A stretch of 64,000 bases of DNA from Methanolobus psychrotolerans (GTDB lineage Archaea; Halobacteriota; Methanosarcinia; Methanosarcinales; Methanosarcinaceae), in NCBI RefSeq assembly GCF_002243045.1, contig NZ_MBKP01000005.1, forward strand, positions 62,001 to 126,000. The letters run 5' to 3'. Position numbers and translations under genes: made by a program. Below the pieces are notes generated by a model. It worked only from the letters and a program-made list of their open reading frames with translations. It did no database searches and was not told the origin of the DNA. Each line of letters opens with the position of its first letter. Position 1 is the stretch's first letter. Of the stretch, positions 25,452-35,285 are shown piece by piece.

Positions 25452-26088
25452 TCTATACCTCCTTCAATTCATTAGTCTAGCTAACTGAGCTTGGATCAAG
25501 CTCAATCCAATCTACACAAAAAAGGTTCTTTTGAACCTCAAATATGCACTTTTATTATCATATATAAATGTTACTTAGGAGCTATACATATATATAAACA
25601 TAATCATTTGATTCAAATTATAATGAATCGAATCTATACAATATATATGGCATTTGATGCTTATTTTGAATGCATACTTTTGTAGTGTACTTTTGTATCT
25701 AATATTTGTAGGCTAATCTTTTTATATATCTCTTCAAAAGATACGAATATATACTATTATATAAAGAAATGTACTATACAACATATGTAATACATAATAA
25801 TGTCCGAATATTTGTAAGTATGACTCTGATAGATGCTTGTTTTTATATGAAGTGAATATTCATAAAAAAGTTACGATTAAATCTAAAGTAAAATTTAAAT
25901 ATGACTTATTGTGCACTTTTATTTGTATATGCACAAAAATTAAAACAGTAGCCCTGAAAATTAGCAACCAAAAAACTATATACAAAGAAAAATGTAAATG
26001 TAGCTAAATATATTTGTATTTTTTATTGTGATAGCTATAATAACAATTCATAGGAAAAGCAGATTTACACCACTTAAAGCAAAAAAAA
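25452..26088. promoter_or_regulatory. long leader/promoter region of mtaCB
   Basis: The 637 bp have no gene. Near the mtaC start are two perfect hairpins, GAGCTTG-GAT-CAAGCTC (25487-25503) and AGGTTC-TTTT-GAACCT (25523-25538). Between them lies an 18-bp element (25502-25519) found again at 29443-29460 upstream of the PAS gene. The distal part is extremely AT-rich with many TATA-like stretches. Methanosarcina mta operons are known for long leaders and tight control, which fits. Confidence 0.7.
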
Positions 26089-29000
26089 TCAGAGATATTC
26101 TCTGGAGACGCATATCGTTACAGGATTTTCATTAAGTTGCCCCAACGAGCAGCGCATCTCAACAGATATAATCTCTTTCGAAGAAGATTCAAAAGGTATT
26201 GTGCAAACATGTGCCTTACCGCTGAGAATGTCCTTCAGCACAGATGCTGCTTCAAGGAATCTCTTTTGTGGGTAAAGATTAAGAAAACTCATACTCACAA
26301 CTTCATTTTCAGAATAACCAAGTCTCTTACATGAATACGGATTTGCATAAAGTATGCAACCATCATTATCCAGCATGAAAACCAGATCTGTCATCGACTC
26401 AAAGATCACCTGCAGATTCCGGATATCTCTCTGCACGTCGGCCTGCTCACGCATTCGACCTATAACAGGCCCTATCTGAGAAGCAATAGCTTCCAGAGAT
26501 TCACGGACATCAAACGGAACCTCATAAGCACTATGTGAAGCAAGCATCAATATAGCTACCGGCTCCATACCATACCTGACAGGTATCAGGGCAGTGGCTT
26601 CAAGACCTTCATAACTTAACTTATCCCCGGGAGTCATGGACATAAGTTCATAATATCTTGTATACAGAGGATATTCGGTTTTAAGAAGCCGTGAATGAAT
26701 GGATTTACCACCGTAGTGCCTTGTGCTTTTAATAAAATCAGAGGACAAACCGGAATGAGCCACTATATTCATATCACCGGTCATCTCATCGACCAGATAA
26801 AGAGCACCGCAATCCAGATTATCCATCTGGGAGGTGAACTCTACAAGTTGGGAGAACATATCACCTACATCACCCAGCGGACTGAAAAGTATACCCATAT
26901 CTGAGCCTATCTGCATGAAGTTCTTCACATTTTTACGCTCTGTGATATCAACAATAATACCTTGTATATACTGCAGATTTCCTTCAGCATCACGTTTTAG
27001 AACCGATCTCTCATCTACCCACCTGACCTCTCCGGATTTAGTGAGTATGCGATACTCAAACGACAGATTATCCTCGCCAGAGAAGATATCATATTCCAGT
27101 GTGAGTCTCTCCATATCAGATGGATGAATTATATCACCGTAAAGTACCTTGCCGGACATAAGTTCATCAGCCTCATAGCCAAACTGGGAAATGTTCTCTG
27201 AAACAAACTCAACTCTCCATTCCTCATCAGGCTTCCAGAAAAATACAACTGCAGGACTGCTCTTGATTACGGTCTCCAGGACTTTCTGAACTTCAATAAG
27301 CTCAAGGAGTTCCTTTTCTTTTTGTTTCTGGTCAGTAATATCCCTGATAATAGCCATAATAGCAGGCCTGCCTTCATGGTCTATGATGGAGGAGTTTATT
27401 TCTGCAGGTGTATTCTTTCCTTCTTTTGAGACAAACTCTATCTCATACTTAAGGGAAGCCTTGCGGTTCTTTTCAAGGCTCCTCTTGAATTTATTCATAA
27501 CAAGACGCTTGTATTCAAGTGACAGGAAATCTTCAAATGACCGGTGAAGTATTTCAGCCCTGGAAAAACCGGTAATTTCACAGAATTTCATATTGGCAAA
27601 TACAAGAACTTCATCCTGTACCACTATGATACCATCATTCCCTTCTTCAACAAGTGTGGAATATTTTTTCTCGGAAGCCTTGATCTCTGCTTCAGCAAGC
27701 TTTCTTTCCGATATATCTCTTACAGCCATCATTACAGAAGGTTTTTCCTCGTGGACAATGAAAGACAAACTTATTTCTGCAGGGAAAGCATCACCATTTT
27801 TTTTAATAAATTCTATTTCGTTATTCCGACGAATACTATGCCTGTCTTTCAGGACTTTCTTAATGCGTTTGCTTATCATGCGCTGATAATCGATAGGCAC
27901 ATGATCCATGAACTCATTTTCTTGCAATTCTTCCCGGGAATAGCCTGTTAATTCCGAGAATTTGGAATTGGCAAATTTGAAAATCTCATCCTGAATAATA
28001 ATTATACCGTCATTTCCCTTTTCCACAAGTGTAGAATACTTCTCCTCTGATGCTTTAAGCTCCGCTTCAGTTTTCTTTCTTTCCGAGATGTCCCTTACAG
28101 CCATCATCACAGAAGGCCGGTATTCATGTAATATATAAGAAATACTTATCTCAGCAGGGAAGGCAGTTCCATCCATTTTAAGAAACTCGATCTCATCATT
28201 TCTCCTGATACCACGTTTATCTTTGAGGACTTTCTTTAAACGTTTTGAGATCATGCGGTGATATTCCAGAGGAACGAGGGACAGAAGATTTCTTCCATTG
28301 ATGTCATTTTTATTGAAATCCGTCATCTGGGAAAACTTGGAGTTTACAAAGCTCAGCGTTTCATCATAAATGATAATAATTCCGTCATTTCCTTTCTCAA
28401 CAAGTGTGGAATACTTTTCCTCAAATGCCTTTAGCTCCATTTCAGCTTTTCTCTGGACTGTAATATCCTCTATTGAAAGAAGAATATGTCTGTTGGAATC
28501 CATTCCAATATCAAGAATTCTTCCAGCAAAGCGCATTGTCCTGCTGCCAAGATCTTCAACATTACAGTCGATTTCAAGATTATCAAAGAAAATATTATCA
28601 ACCAGCAATCTTTCCAGGAACAGTTTCAGTTGTGGACGATCCCAGTTTCTTCCATAAATATCAAAAAACAGCCTGCCTTCAATTTTCTCCGGAAAAGTTT
28701 TGAAAATCTCATAAAAGTACCTGTTGGCAGAAAGAACATGTAATGTATTGTCAAGTATCAAAAGAGAATTCTGTATGCTATCAACTATATGTTTACAATA
28801 GTTATTTTCCTGCTCAATTATGGCGTATTTAGAACCAGGATTTCTTGTTACGAATACAAGTCCGTGAAGAAGACCACTTCCGTCCTGTAAAATCTTGAAG
28901 GTCTTTTCAATGACCTCACATATCCTGCCATCGTTGGCCTGTATTCTGTAACCAGTTGAAAAATATGATTTCTTGTGGTCTTTTTGGAATTGACCTAAAT

Positions 29001-29214
29001 CTTCGTTCAGCTTTTCCAGATCTTGTGAATAGACAATGTCGGAATAATTTATTTTCCCACATATCAGGTCCGCGGGTGAATAACCTAAATGAGAGATGTT
29101 ATCTGAAATGGATAATACTGATCTCGTATCCTTATTATCCCAGATTATAGAAAAAACAGGACCAACACTTATCAGCTCTGCGTCCCTTAGGCAGGATGGA
29201 TTTATATTTCCCAT
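26089..29214 (-). CDS. multi-PAS/GAF sensor protein without kinase domain, 1041 aa
   Basis: Seven PAS domains and one GAF domain can be counted: PAS about 1-125, 135-260, 265-385, 388-508, 510-632, 640-770, GAF about 775-920, PAS about 925-1041. Domains 3-5 are close copies of one another (each starts EKYSTLVE.GNDGIII), showing recent internal duplication. No membrane segment, histidine kinase, ATPase, cyclase or DNA-binding domain is present, so output must pass through a partner. It lies between mtaCB and a second mtaC and shares a leader element with mtaC, which suggests a role in methanol-dependent sensing. Confidence 0.85.
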   Translation of the reverse strand: MGNINPSCLRDAELISVGPVFSIIWDNKDTRSVLSISDNISHLGYSPADLICGKINYSDIVYSQDLEKLNEDLGQFQKDHKKSYFSTGYRIQANDGRICEVIEKTFKILQDGSGLLHGLVFVTRNPGSKYAIIEQENNYCKHIVDSIQNSLLILDNTLHVLSANRYFYEIFKTFPEKIEGRLFFDIYGRNWDRPQLKLFLERLLVDNIFFDNLEIDCNVEDLGSRTMRFAGRILDIGMDSNRHILLSIEDITVQRKAEMELKAFEEKYSTLVEKGNDGIIIIYDETLSFVNSKFSQMTDFNKNDINGRNLLSLVPLEYHRMISKRLKKVLKDKRGIRRNDEIEFLKMDGTAFPAEISISYILHEYRPSVMMAVRDISERKKTEAELKASEEKYSTLVEKGNDGIIIIQDEIFKFANSKFSELTGYSREELQENEFMDHVPIDYQRMISKRIKKVLKDRHSIRRNNEIEFIKKNGDAFPAEISLSFIVHEEKPSVMMAVRDISERKLAEAEIKASEKKYSTLVEEGNDGIIVVQDEVLVFANMKFCEITGFSRAEILHRSFEDFLSLEYKRLVMNKFKRSLEKNRKASLKYEIEFVSKEGKNTPAEINSSIIDHEGRPAIMAIIRDITDQKQKEKELLELIEVQKVLETVIKSSPAVVFFWKPDEEWRVEFVSENISQFGYEADELMSGKVLYGDIIHPSDMERLTLEYDIFSGEDNLSFEYRILTKSGEVRWVDERSVLKRDAEGNLQYIQGIIVDITERKNVKNFMQIGSDMGILFSPLGDVGDMFSQLVEFTSQMDNLDCGALYLVDEMTGDMNIVAHSGLSSDFIKSTRHYGGKSIHSRLLKTEYPLYTRYYELMSMTPGDKLSYEGLEATALIPVRYGMEPVAILMLASHSAYEVPFDVRESLEAIASQIGPVIGRMREQADVQRDIRNLQVIFESMTDLVFMLDNDGCILYANPYSCKRLGYSENEVVSMSFLNLYPQKRFLEAASVLKDILSGKAHVCTIPFESSSKEIISVEMRCSLGQLNENPVTICVSREYL

Positions 29215-29415
29215 GAGATTATCAGAACTGATGATATGACCTCCATTTTCATTATTATATATTCTTACGACATTACAGATATGTTTTCTTTAGTTACAGG
29301 CATTAGATAAAGCACACTTATGTACAAGCATCTAATTAAAAACTAATTTCCAGCATCTTTATTCTTCCCTAAAAAAAGGAGATATTAAATACATGGAAGT
29401 TGCAGATTAATATTT

Positions 29416-29486
29416 GGCTCTCATCTGAATTATGTACTTCCTTCAATCCAATCTACACAAGAGGGATATATCTTTGGATGTGAGCC
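29416..29486. promoter_or_regulatory. hairpin region holding the 18-bp element shared with the mtaC leader
   Basis: GGCTCTCATC (29416-29425) pairs with GATGTGAGCC (29477-29486) with one mismatch. The 18-bp element at 29443-29460, identical to 25502-25519, lies in the loop. It is downstream of the second mtaC and about 230 bases upstream of the PAS gene, in the same relative orientation as in the mtaC leader. Confidence 0.6.
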
Positions 29487-29521
29487 ACCTGTCCTTTTCT
29501 GTTTTTTGTGCATTAACACTT

Positions 29522-30286
29522 TTAGTGTACATGAAATTGTTCCCTTAGTTCTTCGATACTTTTGTTCTTGAGTATCAGATCTGCAATTTTAGGGACTATT
29601 GCAGCATCTTCACAATATATTCCAAGTTCATAATTCATTACAAAATCCTGGGTTACAGCTCCTCCGCCACAAACAAACGGTATCCTTATATCGTTCTCAA
29701 GCAAACGGGCATTAACTTCCATAAATGAATACATTGTCGTAGTCATAAGAGAAGTGCCAGTGAGCATAATAGGTTTGTGTTTCAGGACAGCACTTATAAC
29801 TTGATCTGTAGGCACATCGCTTCCAAGATCTATAACCTCATATCCGTTGGATTTCAAAAGCACAGTCAATATCTTTTTACCGATATCATGGATATCCCCT
29901 TCGACAACATAGGATACAACTGTTCCCTTGCATTCATGGTTTTTTCCGGATATCTGTTTACAATGTTCGATCCCATCACTCATGGCATGGGATGCAATTA
30001 TCACATCAGGAAGGAAAAGAAGCCCCTCATCATATAATTGAGATACAATACCCATTCCTACCATCAGGGCATCGTCTATCAGGGATATAGGGTCTTTACC
30101 GGCTTTTATTGCGTCTTTGAGAGCAACAATGACCTCATCTTCATCACCCTCAAAGACTGCTTCAACAATATTACGTAGCATTATGTCAGTAGGGAAAAGT
30201 TCTCTTGCAACCTCATCAGAGGATAGTTCACTCTCGAGTTTGACATTGTATCTGACAAGGATACCTGTAGGATCTATATCCAGCAT
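29522..30286 (-). CDS. mtaC: orphan methanol corrinoid protein (MtaC paralogue)
   Basis: It has the same length (254) and layout as the MtaC of the mtaCB operon, with the corrinoid motif DIHDIG and the ligand at the same position (H133), and GTSLMTTTM. No mtaB follows; instead the large PAS gene lies downstream on the same strand. It has extra cysteines in the middle (EHCKQISGKNHECKG). It may serve another MtaB, or act as a methyl-state sensor for the PAS protein. The start is supported by AGGAGGC just upstream. Confidence 0.93.
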   Translation of the reverse strand: MLDIDPTGILVRYNVKLESELSSDEVARELFPTDIMLRNIVEAVFEGDEDEVIVALKDAIKAGKDPISLIDDALMVGMGIVSQLYDEGLLFLPDVIIASHAMSDGIEHCKQISGKNHECKGTVVSYVVEGDIHDIGKKILTVLLKSNGYEVIDLGSDVPTDQVISAVLKHKPIMLTGTSLMTTTMYSFMEVNARLLENDIRIPFVCGGGAVTQDFVMNYELGIYCEDAAIVPKIADLILKNKSIEELREQFHVH

Positions 30287-30617
30287 TAAGCCTCCTTTAA
30301 TAGATTTCGTGTTTTCTATACGGCCTATGTCTGCTTACAGGCGAGTAAACGACCGTAATAAATAATTTTTGTATATACACGTTACTAACGGATAGTTTAA
30401 GTGTGAGTCTGATATGTAAAGGTAACGTCTAAAAACAGATAATTTAATTTATTATGTTTGCTCGTGAACGATAAAACAATAAAATAAAAAACGAGTGTAA
30501 CAATTAATCTGTTCCTCTGCCAGCAAAATTGTCACATATCAGGAACAATGAGGGATATAATAATGAGAGGATATGTTGCAAAGCCTGATGTTGCATATTT
30601 TCATTCAGCACCTGTCC
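30287..30617. other. 331-bp intergenic region upstream of the second mtaC
   Basis: AT-rich and presumably the promoter and leader of the orphan mtaC. The 18-bp element of the mtaCB leader is not present here. No gene is seen. Confidence 0.45.
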
Positions 30618-30986
30618 TTATTTTGCATTTTTATTCTCTTCCCACAGACCAAATAGGTTTCCTTCAGTATCAGGGCATATTGCAAGATATCCCCATCCAG
30701 GCACAGGCATTTGATTCAGTACCTTACCTCCTGCCTTTTCTATGTTTTCTGCGTATTCCTTTATAGAGGAGACTCCTATGTAACCGGCTATTCGCTGGTC
30801 AGGCTCGCCACGGAGACCCATTCCACCCCCTATGGCCTCTTTTCCATCCAGTCCAGTTGTCTGGAAAAGGTAATAATCCATTTCTGGAAATGGTTTTTCA
30901 AATTCCCATTCAAAAAGATCGGAATAGAACTTCTTTGCACGCTCAAGCTTATCTGTCGGTATGTCAATATGAACAAATGTTGGCAT
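30618..30986 (-). CDS. VOC (glyoxalase/bleomycin-resistance fold) family protein
   Basis: The 122 residues hold the paired beta-alpha-beta-beta-beta units: FVHIDIPTDKLERAKKFYSDLFEW at the start and FGLWEENK at the end, with H7 and E117 as likely metal ligands. Members act on small electrophiles or as binding proteins; the substrate is unknown. It is monocistronic and preceded by GGGGGTCAGG. Confidence 0.85.
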   Translation of the reverse strand: MPTFVHIDIPTDKLERAKKFYSDLFEWEFEKPFPEMDYYLFQTTGLDGKEAIGGGMGLRGEPDQRIAGYIGVSSIKEYAENIEKAGGKVLNQMPVPGWGYLAICPDTEGNLFGLWEENKNAK

Positions 30987-31150
30987 TTCCTGACCCCCGG
31001 TAAAATTTGGATATAAAAGAATTAATACTTTTGCATTAAAAGCAGCTCATTTAATGTGCATTCAGCTAGATTAGCATGTTTTTTTATCACTGTTTTAAGG
31101 CACCTTACACCACCAAATCCTATATAACCCATATCACCATTTCCCATCTG

Positions 31151-32062
31151 ATGAGCCCGTCAACTAAAAAACCATATGTTGAACTTGTTACTGGCTCTGT
31201 TCTGTTTGGCCTGATGGGCGTTTTTGTTGATTACCTGGAAGCTATCCCGACAGGACCGTTGATCTTCTACAAGCAACTCTTTGGTGTGCTTTCACTACTG
31301 ATATTCATAATAATCACTGGAAAATTGTCCCAGATCGTACCTAGGAAGAAAAAAAGATGCCTATTATTGCTCGGGTTTATTAATACTACTACTATTTTCA
31401 CATATTTTGTCTGCATAAAATATACAAGTTTCTCAGTGGCAATACTAATGCTTTACACGGCACCTATGTATGTTACCCTGCTCTCGCCGCTCATACTCAA
31501 GGAGAAGATTACCCTCAAAGGGATAGTAGCATTGATACTATCACTTATCGGACTTTTATTCATTGTTGATCTGAGTAATGTTACTGCAGGTTTAACAACT
31601 GGCAACGGGTACATAATAGGCATTGCTTCGGGAGTACTCTCTGGTTTTTCTTTTGGTAGTGAAATTGTTACTATCCGCTATATTAAAGATGATTACTCGA
31701 GCGTTGCCCAGTTATTCTGGTATACCTTTATAGGCGTGATACTGCTTCTGCCATTTGCTGGCAAAGTCTCAGAACCAGTGTTTATAGATAATCTGAATAT
31801 GCTAATAATCTTCGGTGTTGTTAACACTGCCTTGGCAGCATTGCTTTATGTAAGTGGTATCGCACAAATTGAAGCGCAAAAAGGCAGCATCCTGGCGTTG
31901 ATTGAACCTGTAAGTGGCATCTTTTTTGATTACACAATCCTGCATACACCCTTAATTGCAAACACTATTATTGGTTGTGTCTTCATCCTGCTCGGTGCAT
32001 ATGTTGCTGTAATGGAGAAAAGTCCCAGAGTATTTGGCAAATACTTCAGGATACAGGTATGA
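31151..32062 (+). CDS. EamA/DMT-family transporter
   Basis: Ten membrane segments in two EamA repeats (first GSVLFGLMGVFVDYLEAIPTGP, second ASGVLSGFSFGSEIV). The ATG at 31151 gives a normal N terminus (SPSTKKPYVELVTGS); a longer frame from 31076 adds a peptide without sense. Such proteins export amino acids or related metabolites. No neighbour indicates the substrate. Confidence 0.85.
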   Translation: MSPSTKKPYVELVTGSVLFGLMGVFVDYLEAIPTGPLIFYKQLFGVLSLLIFIIITGKLSQIVPRKKKRCLLLLGFINTTTIFTYFVCIKYTSFSVAILMLYTAPMYVTLLSPLILKEKITLKGIVALILSLIGLLFIVDLSNVTAGLTTGNGYIIGIASGVLSGFSFGSEIVTIRYIKDDYSSVAQLFWYTFIGVILLLPFAGKVSEPVFIDNLNMLIIFGVVNTALAALLYVSGIAQIEAQKGSILALIEPVSGIFFDYTILHTPLIANTIIGCVFILLGAYVAVMEKSPRVFGKYFRIQV

Positions 32063-32215
32063 AGCCATTATACCAGGCATATTTTCTGGCAGGAAGAAAA
32101 TGAATAATTAGATTTAAATATGTATTTCAACATATTTTGAATTAATTGGCATTTAGTTCATAGAACATATGCCGGATTTACAGTGTTAACTATATAAAAC
32201 TGCGGAGATTATAAA

Positions 32216-32548
32216 ATGAGAATGCTTGAAGAGTTCTTCCCCGAATTTACCAGTAAACTTGATGAAATAGACAAACTCTATGCCGAGAAAAGGCCAATTG
32301 ATGAAAAAACATACCAGTTCCTATGCTTTGCACTTTCCATCAAAGCCAGGTCAAAACCATGTGTTTTGAAACATTTCAAAGGTGCTCTGGAAGCAGGAGC
32401 CACAGTAAAAGATCTCTCATACATTTTTGCGCTTACTATGAGAGAGGCAGCAGGTGCAGATGATTGCTGGACACATGATGTGATCGGGGACTGGAAAGAG
32501 ATCTTGAAAGGAAATATCTGTTGCAGTTGTTCTGGTGACGAAGAATAG
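32216..32548 (+). CDS. carboxymuconolactone decarboxylase (AhpD-like) family protein
   Basis: The 110-residue helical protein has the family core (SIKARSKPCVLKHFKGALEAGATVKDLSYIFALT). The usual CxxC peroxidase pair is reduced to one cysteine (KPC) there, but the tail ends in ICCSCSG. A role in peroxide defence or thiol chemistry is possible. Confidence 0.8.
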   Translation: MRMLEEFFPEFTSKLDEIDKLYAEKRPIDEKTYQFLCFALSIKARSKPCVLKHFKGALEAGATVKDLSYIFALTMREAAGADDCWTHDVIGDWKEILKGNICCSCSGDEE

Positions 32549-32738
32549 CTTTTATAATGTGGCATCAGTCACATTACTTTATTTTGATAGCAAAAAAACG
32601 GAACTGCTGAAAAACAGGTGTTTTTTGATTTTAACAAAAACTTTTAAACCTATCTTAATCCCACATACTATACTTAGTTTTGGAGTCATATCACATAAAA
32701 AGAATGTAATCCAACAACATTAGTTCAGGAGATAAAAC

Positions 32739-33059
32739 ATGCCATCGAGTGTAAAAGTAAATTCAACAATATGCGGTTTTAAACATAAGATCAGTGGCCA
32801 GCTTGAAGGAAAAACGGTAATAACTGATATCGAAACGGATTGTGCCAAGGTAGCCAAGATGTCACATATGGAAATACCCAAAAAGCAAACACTCAACATT
32901 AAGGAAAATTATGCCATGGAACAGGCAAAAGACACTTGTTGTTCTATCTGCATTGTTCCTGCTGCAGTTATGTATGTGTGTAAAATGGAACTGGGCATGC
33001 TTTCAAAAAATCTGGCAAAAAAGGTAGGTGCGGTAGATATTGATTTCAGTGAAACTTAA
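32739..33059 (+). CDS. DUF6951-like small Cys protein, paralogue 1
   Basis: A 106-residue protein with CGF at 12-14, DIETDCAKV, and CCSICIVPAAVMYVCKME, a pattern shared with three further genes at 34941, 36744 and 37117. Shared positions are the Cys of the early strand, the Cys after D.(E/D)T, and CxxC followed by hydrophobic-P. Metal, Fe-S or corrinoid binding is plausible but not shown. A good ribosome binding site (CAGGAGATAAAAC) precedes the ATG. Confidence 0.75.
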   Translation: MPSSVKVNSTICGFKHKISGQLEGKTVITDIETDCAKVAKMSHMEIPKKQTLNIKENYAMEQAKDTCCSICIVPAAVMYVCKMELGMLSKNLAKKVGAVDIDFSET

Positions 33060-33116
33060 TACATTTGGCTTTGGTAATCATAGATAGATATGTATTAAGA
33101 GGGACTATATTTCAGC

Positions 33117-33251
33117 ATGAACTATCCCAGGTGTGAGAGTTCCAACCACAAAAAGAACGGTAAAATAAGTGAATGCCAACATTACAAATACCATGATTGC
33201 GGATATAAATATACAGCAGAGATAAAATCAACTGCTAGTATTAGCTCCTAA
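33117..33251 (+). pseudogene. IS1-type transposase N-terminal zinc-ribbon remnant, 44 codons
   Basis: The peptide MNYPRCESSNHKKNGK, then QHYKYHDCGYKYT, matches the zinc-binding start of IS1-family InsA proteins (CPxCxSxxxxKNG ... QxYxCxxCxxxF) with several key cysteines already lost. The rest of the element is gone. Confidence 0.6.
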
Positions 33252-33271
33252 ATCTCAAACAATAGAAGGTT

Positions 33272-34591
33272 TTATTTAACAGATGTGTTTGAATTAGTAT
33301 TATTATCCTTTCGTTCCGTAATATCCTGGATAACACCCATATAATGTGTCACAACCCCATCATCATTACGCTGAATGAATGTTTGCTCTTCCACCCATCT
33401 CTCATCTCCGGACTTAGTTCTTATCCTGTATTCCTTGACAAAGACATTTCCACCTTCTTTGACAACATCTGAAAGTTCTATTTGGATATAAGGGAGATCC
33501 AAAGGGTTGATTATGTCACCATAAAGGATTTCTCCAGAGAGGAAATCATCAACTGAGTATCCAAACTGATCTATGTTATCTGAAACAAATTCAACCGGCC
33601 AAAGCTCATTTTCGTCGTCCGGATCTGCGTTCCACAGAAAAGCTATTACAGGACTATGGTTAACAATAGTTTCAAGGGCTTTCTTTCTTTCCAGCAGTTC
33701 AGCCTGCTTTTCAAGTGCCAGTCTGAGGGCTATTTCATTTTCTTTCTCCTTTGTGATATCCTGAACAATTCCCTGAAAATGAGTTACATTTCCATTTCTA
33801 TCCCTCAGGATAAAAGTTTTCTCACTCACCCACAATGTCTTATTGTCTCTTGTTATTATGCGGTATTCCTGATTATAAGTATCACTGCCACTATCACACT
33901 GCTCTGCAAGTGTTTTTTTAACCATTTCATAGTCATCTGGATGTATCAGGTCACTATAAACGATACGGCCTTCTACAAAATCCTCAACTGGATAACCAAG
34001 TTTTGAAACATTATCGGAAGCATAATCTGCAGGCCAGAACTGCTCGTTTCTCCACAGGAATAACATGATAGAACTATTATTGATAATTTCTTCCAGATGC
34101 TGCTTTTTTTTCAATACTTCTTGAAGAGTTTGTTCTTGTTCTTTTTGCTCAGTTATATCGAAGATCGTACCCTGGTAATGTGCCACATTACCAGATTTAT
34201 CGCGCAGTACATAAGTCCTCTCATTAACCCAGCGTACTTCACCGGACTTTAAGATTATCCTGTATTTGTGGTCGAAGAAATCAACTCCTTCCTGACATTG
34301 TTTTGTGAGAGATTCCCGCAAAATATTCAGATCATCCGGATGAACTATGTCAGCATAAAGAATGTCACCGGAAAGAAAGTCATCTGCTGTGTAGCCTAAA
34401 AGGTTCACGTTACCTGAAACATATTCCACAGGCCAAAGCTCCTTTTCATTATCCGGACCCGCCTTCCAGAGAAAAGAAATAACAGGACTGCTATCTCTTA
34501 TCATTTCAAGTTCCTCTTTTCTTTCAAGAACCTTACTCAATGCACTTTCAGAATCTTTCTTATCATCTTGAGCTGATTTATTAGACTTCAT
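33272..34591 (-). CDS. triple-PAS protein without output domain, 439 aa
   Basis: Three PAS-PAC units in tandem (about residues 30-155, 165-290, 300-430), each with SSP(V)I.FLW, ELWPVEYVS and GEVRWVNERT-like segments, joined by short coiled coils. No kinase, membrane segment or DNA-binding domain follows. The units most resemble PAS 6 of the 1041-residue protein at 26089, so both come from one expanding family. It is flanked on both sides by DUF6951-like genes. Confidence 0.85.
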   Translation of the reverse strand: MKSNKSAQDDKKDSESALSKVLERKEELEMIRDSSPVISFLWKAGPDNEKELWPVEYVSGNVNLLGYTADDFLSGDILYADIVHPDDLNILRESLTKQCQEGVDFFDHKYRIILKSGEVRWVNERTYVLRDKSGNVAHYQGTIFDITEQKEQEQTLQEVLKKKQHLEEIINNSSIMLFLWRNEQFWPADYASDNVSKLGYPVEDFVEGRIVYSDLIHPDDYEMVKKTLAEQCDSGSDTYNQEYRIITRDNKTLWVSEKTFILRDRNGNVTHFQGIVQDITKEKENEIALRLALEKQAELLERKKALETIVNHSPVIAFLWNADPDDENELWPVEFVSDNIDQFGYSVDDFLSGEILYGDIINPLDLPYIQIELSDVVKEGGNVFVKEYRIRTKSGDERWVEEQTFIQRNDDGVVTHYMGVIQDITERKDNNTNSNTSVK

Positions 34592-34940
34592 ATAACTCCC
34601 ATTTTATCATTTGCTTGATTAGTTAATAAGACTATCCAACATAGCTTCGGTAGAAAAAGTTTGAAATTTCTAGCTATCTTATTTAGAGAGACGACTGTAA
34701 AGATTCAAGAAACAGAGCTTAGAATAGCAATCTCTGCTGGCTTACAAAAATGACAGCCAATAATAATGAACTTTATTATTAATGTGGTGCTGTAAAAGAG
34801 AAGAAGCTGCAGTCTTACTATGTATCCTATAACAGTTACACTGCGTGTATCTAATATAATATTTTATGCAAGAGGAAAATATGGAGAACAAGGAACAAAA
34901 AGTTATCAAAAAGCAGCTTAATTATTCATAATCAGGAATA
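34592..34940. other. 349-bp intergenic region
   Basis: The AT-rich promoter of the triple-PAS gene lies at the left; no gene is seen in the rest. Confidence 0.4.
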
Positions 34941-35264
34941 TCAGCCCTCTTTGAACTCAATTGTCATTGTTTCCACCTGCTTTGCAAGGCTCTTTGCGAT
35001 CATCCCTGACTCCAGCCTGCAGACGTGTAAAACACCTGTAGGTAAGATACATCCGGGACAGCAACGAGCTTTCTGAGCTCTGTCCATCACATAATTGTCC
35101 TTGATGTCCAGGGTTTCCATCATAGGAACTTCCATGTGCGACATTTCTTTTACCTTTGAACAAGGTGTTTCAATATCTATGATGATGTTCTTCCCATCAA
35201 GCTTTCCTTTTACTATATGTATGAAGCCACAGATGCTTGAGTTTACGTGTACGACCGATTGCAT
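34941..35264 (-). CDS. DUF6951-like small Cys protein, paralogue 2
   Basis: A start at 35264 (MQSVVHVNSSICGF) gives 107 residues, matching paralogue 1; a start at 35285 would add seven. It shares SSICGF, DIETPCSKVKEMSHMEVP and CCPGCILPTGVLHVC with paralogue 1, about half of all positions. Both carry the phrase KEMSHMEVP or AKMSHMEIP, so they form a close pair distinct from paralogues 3 and 4. Confidence 0.75.
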   Translation of the reverse strand: MQSVVHVNSSICGFIHIVKGKLDGKNIIIDIETPCSKVKEMSHMEVPMMETLDIKDNYVMDRAQKARCCPGCILPTGVLHVCRLESGMIAKSLAKQVETMTIEFKEG

Positions 35265-35285
35265 GTAAAATCCCCTGTTTTCCAA

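Noticed and set aside
26089-34591. Histidine kinases encoded by the two large PAS genes
   Set aside because: Neither protein has an H-box or an ATP-binding HATPase region; both end in PAS sequence.
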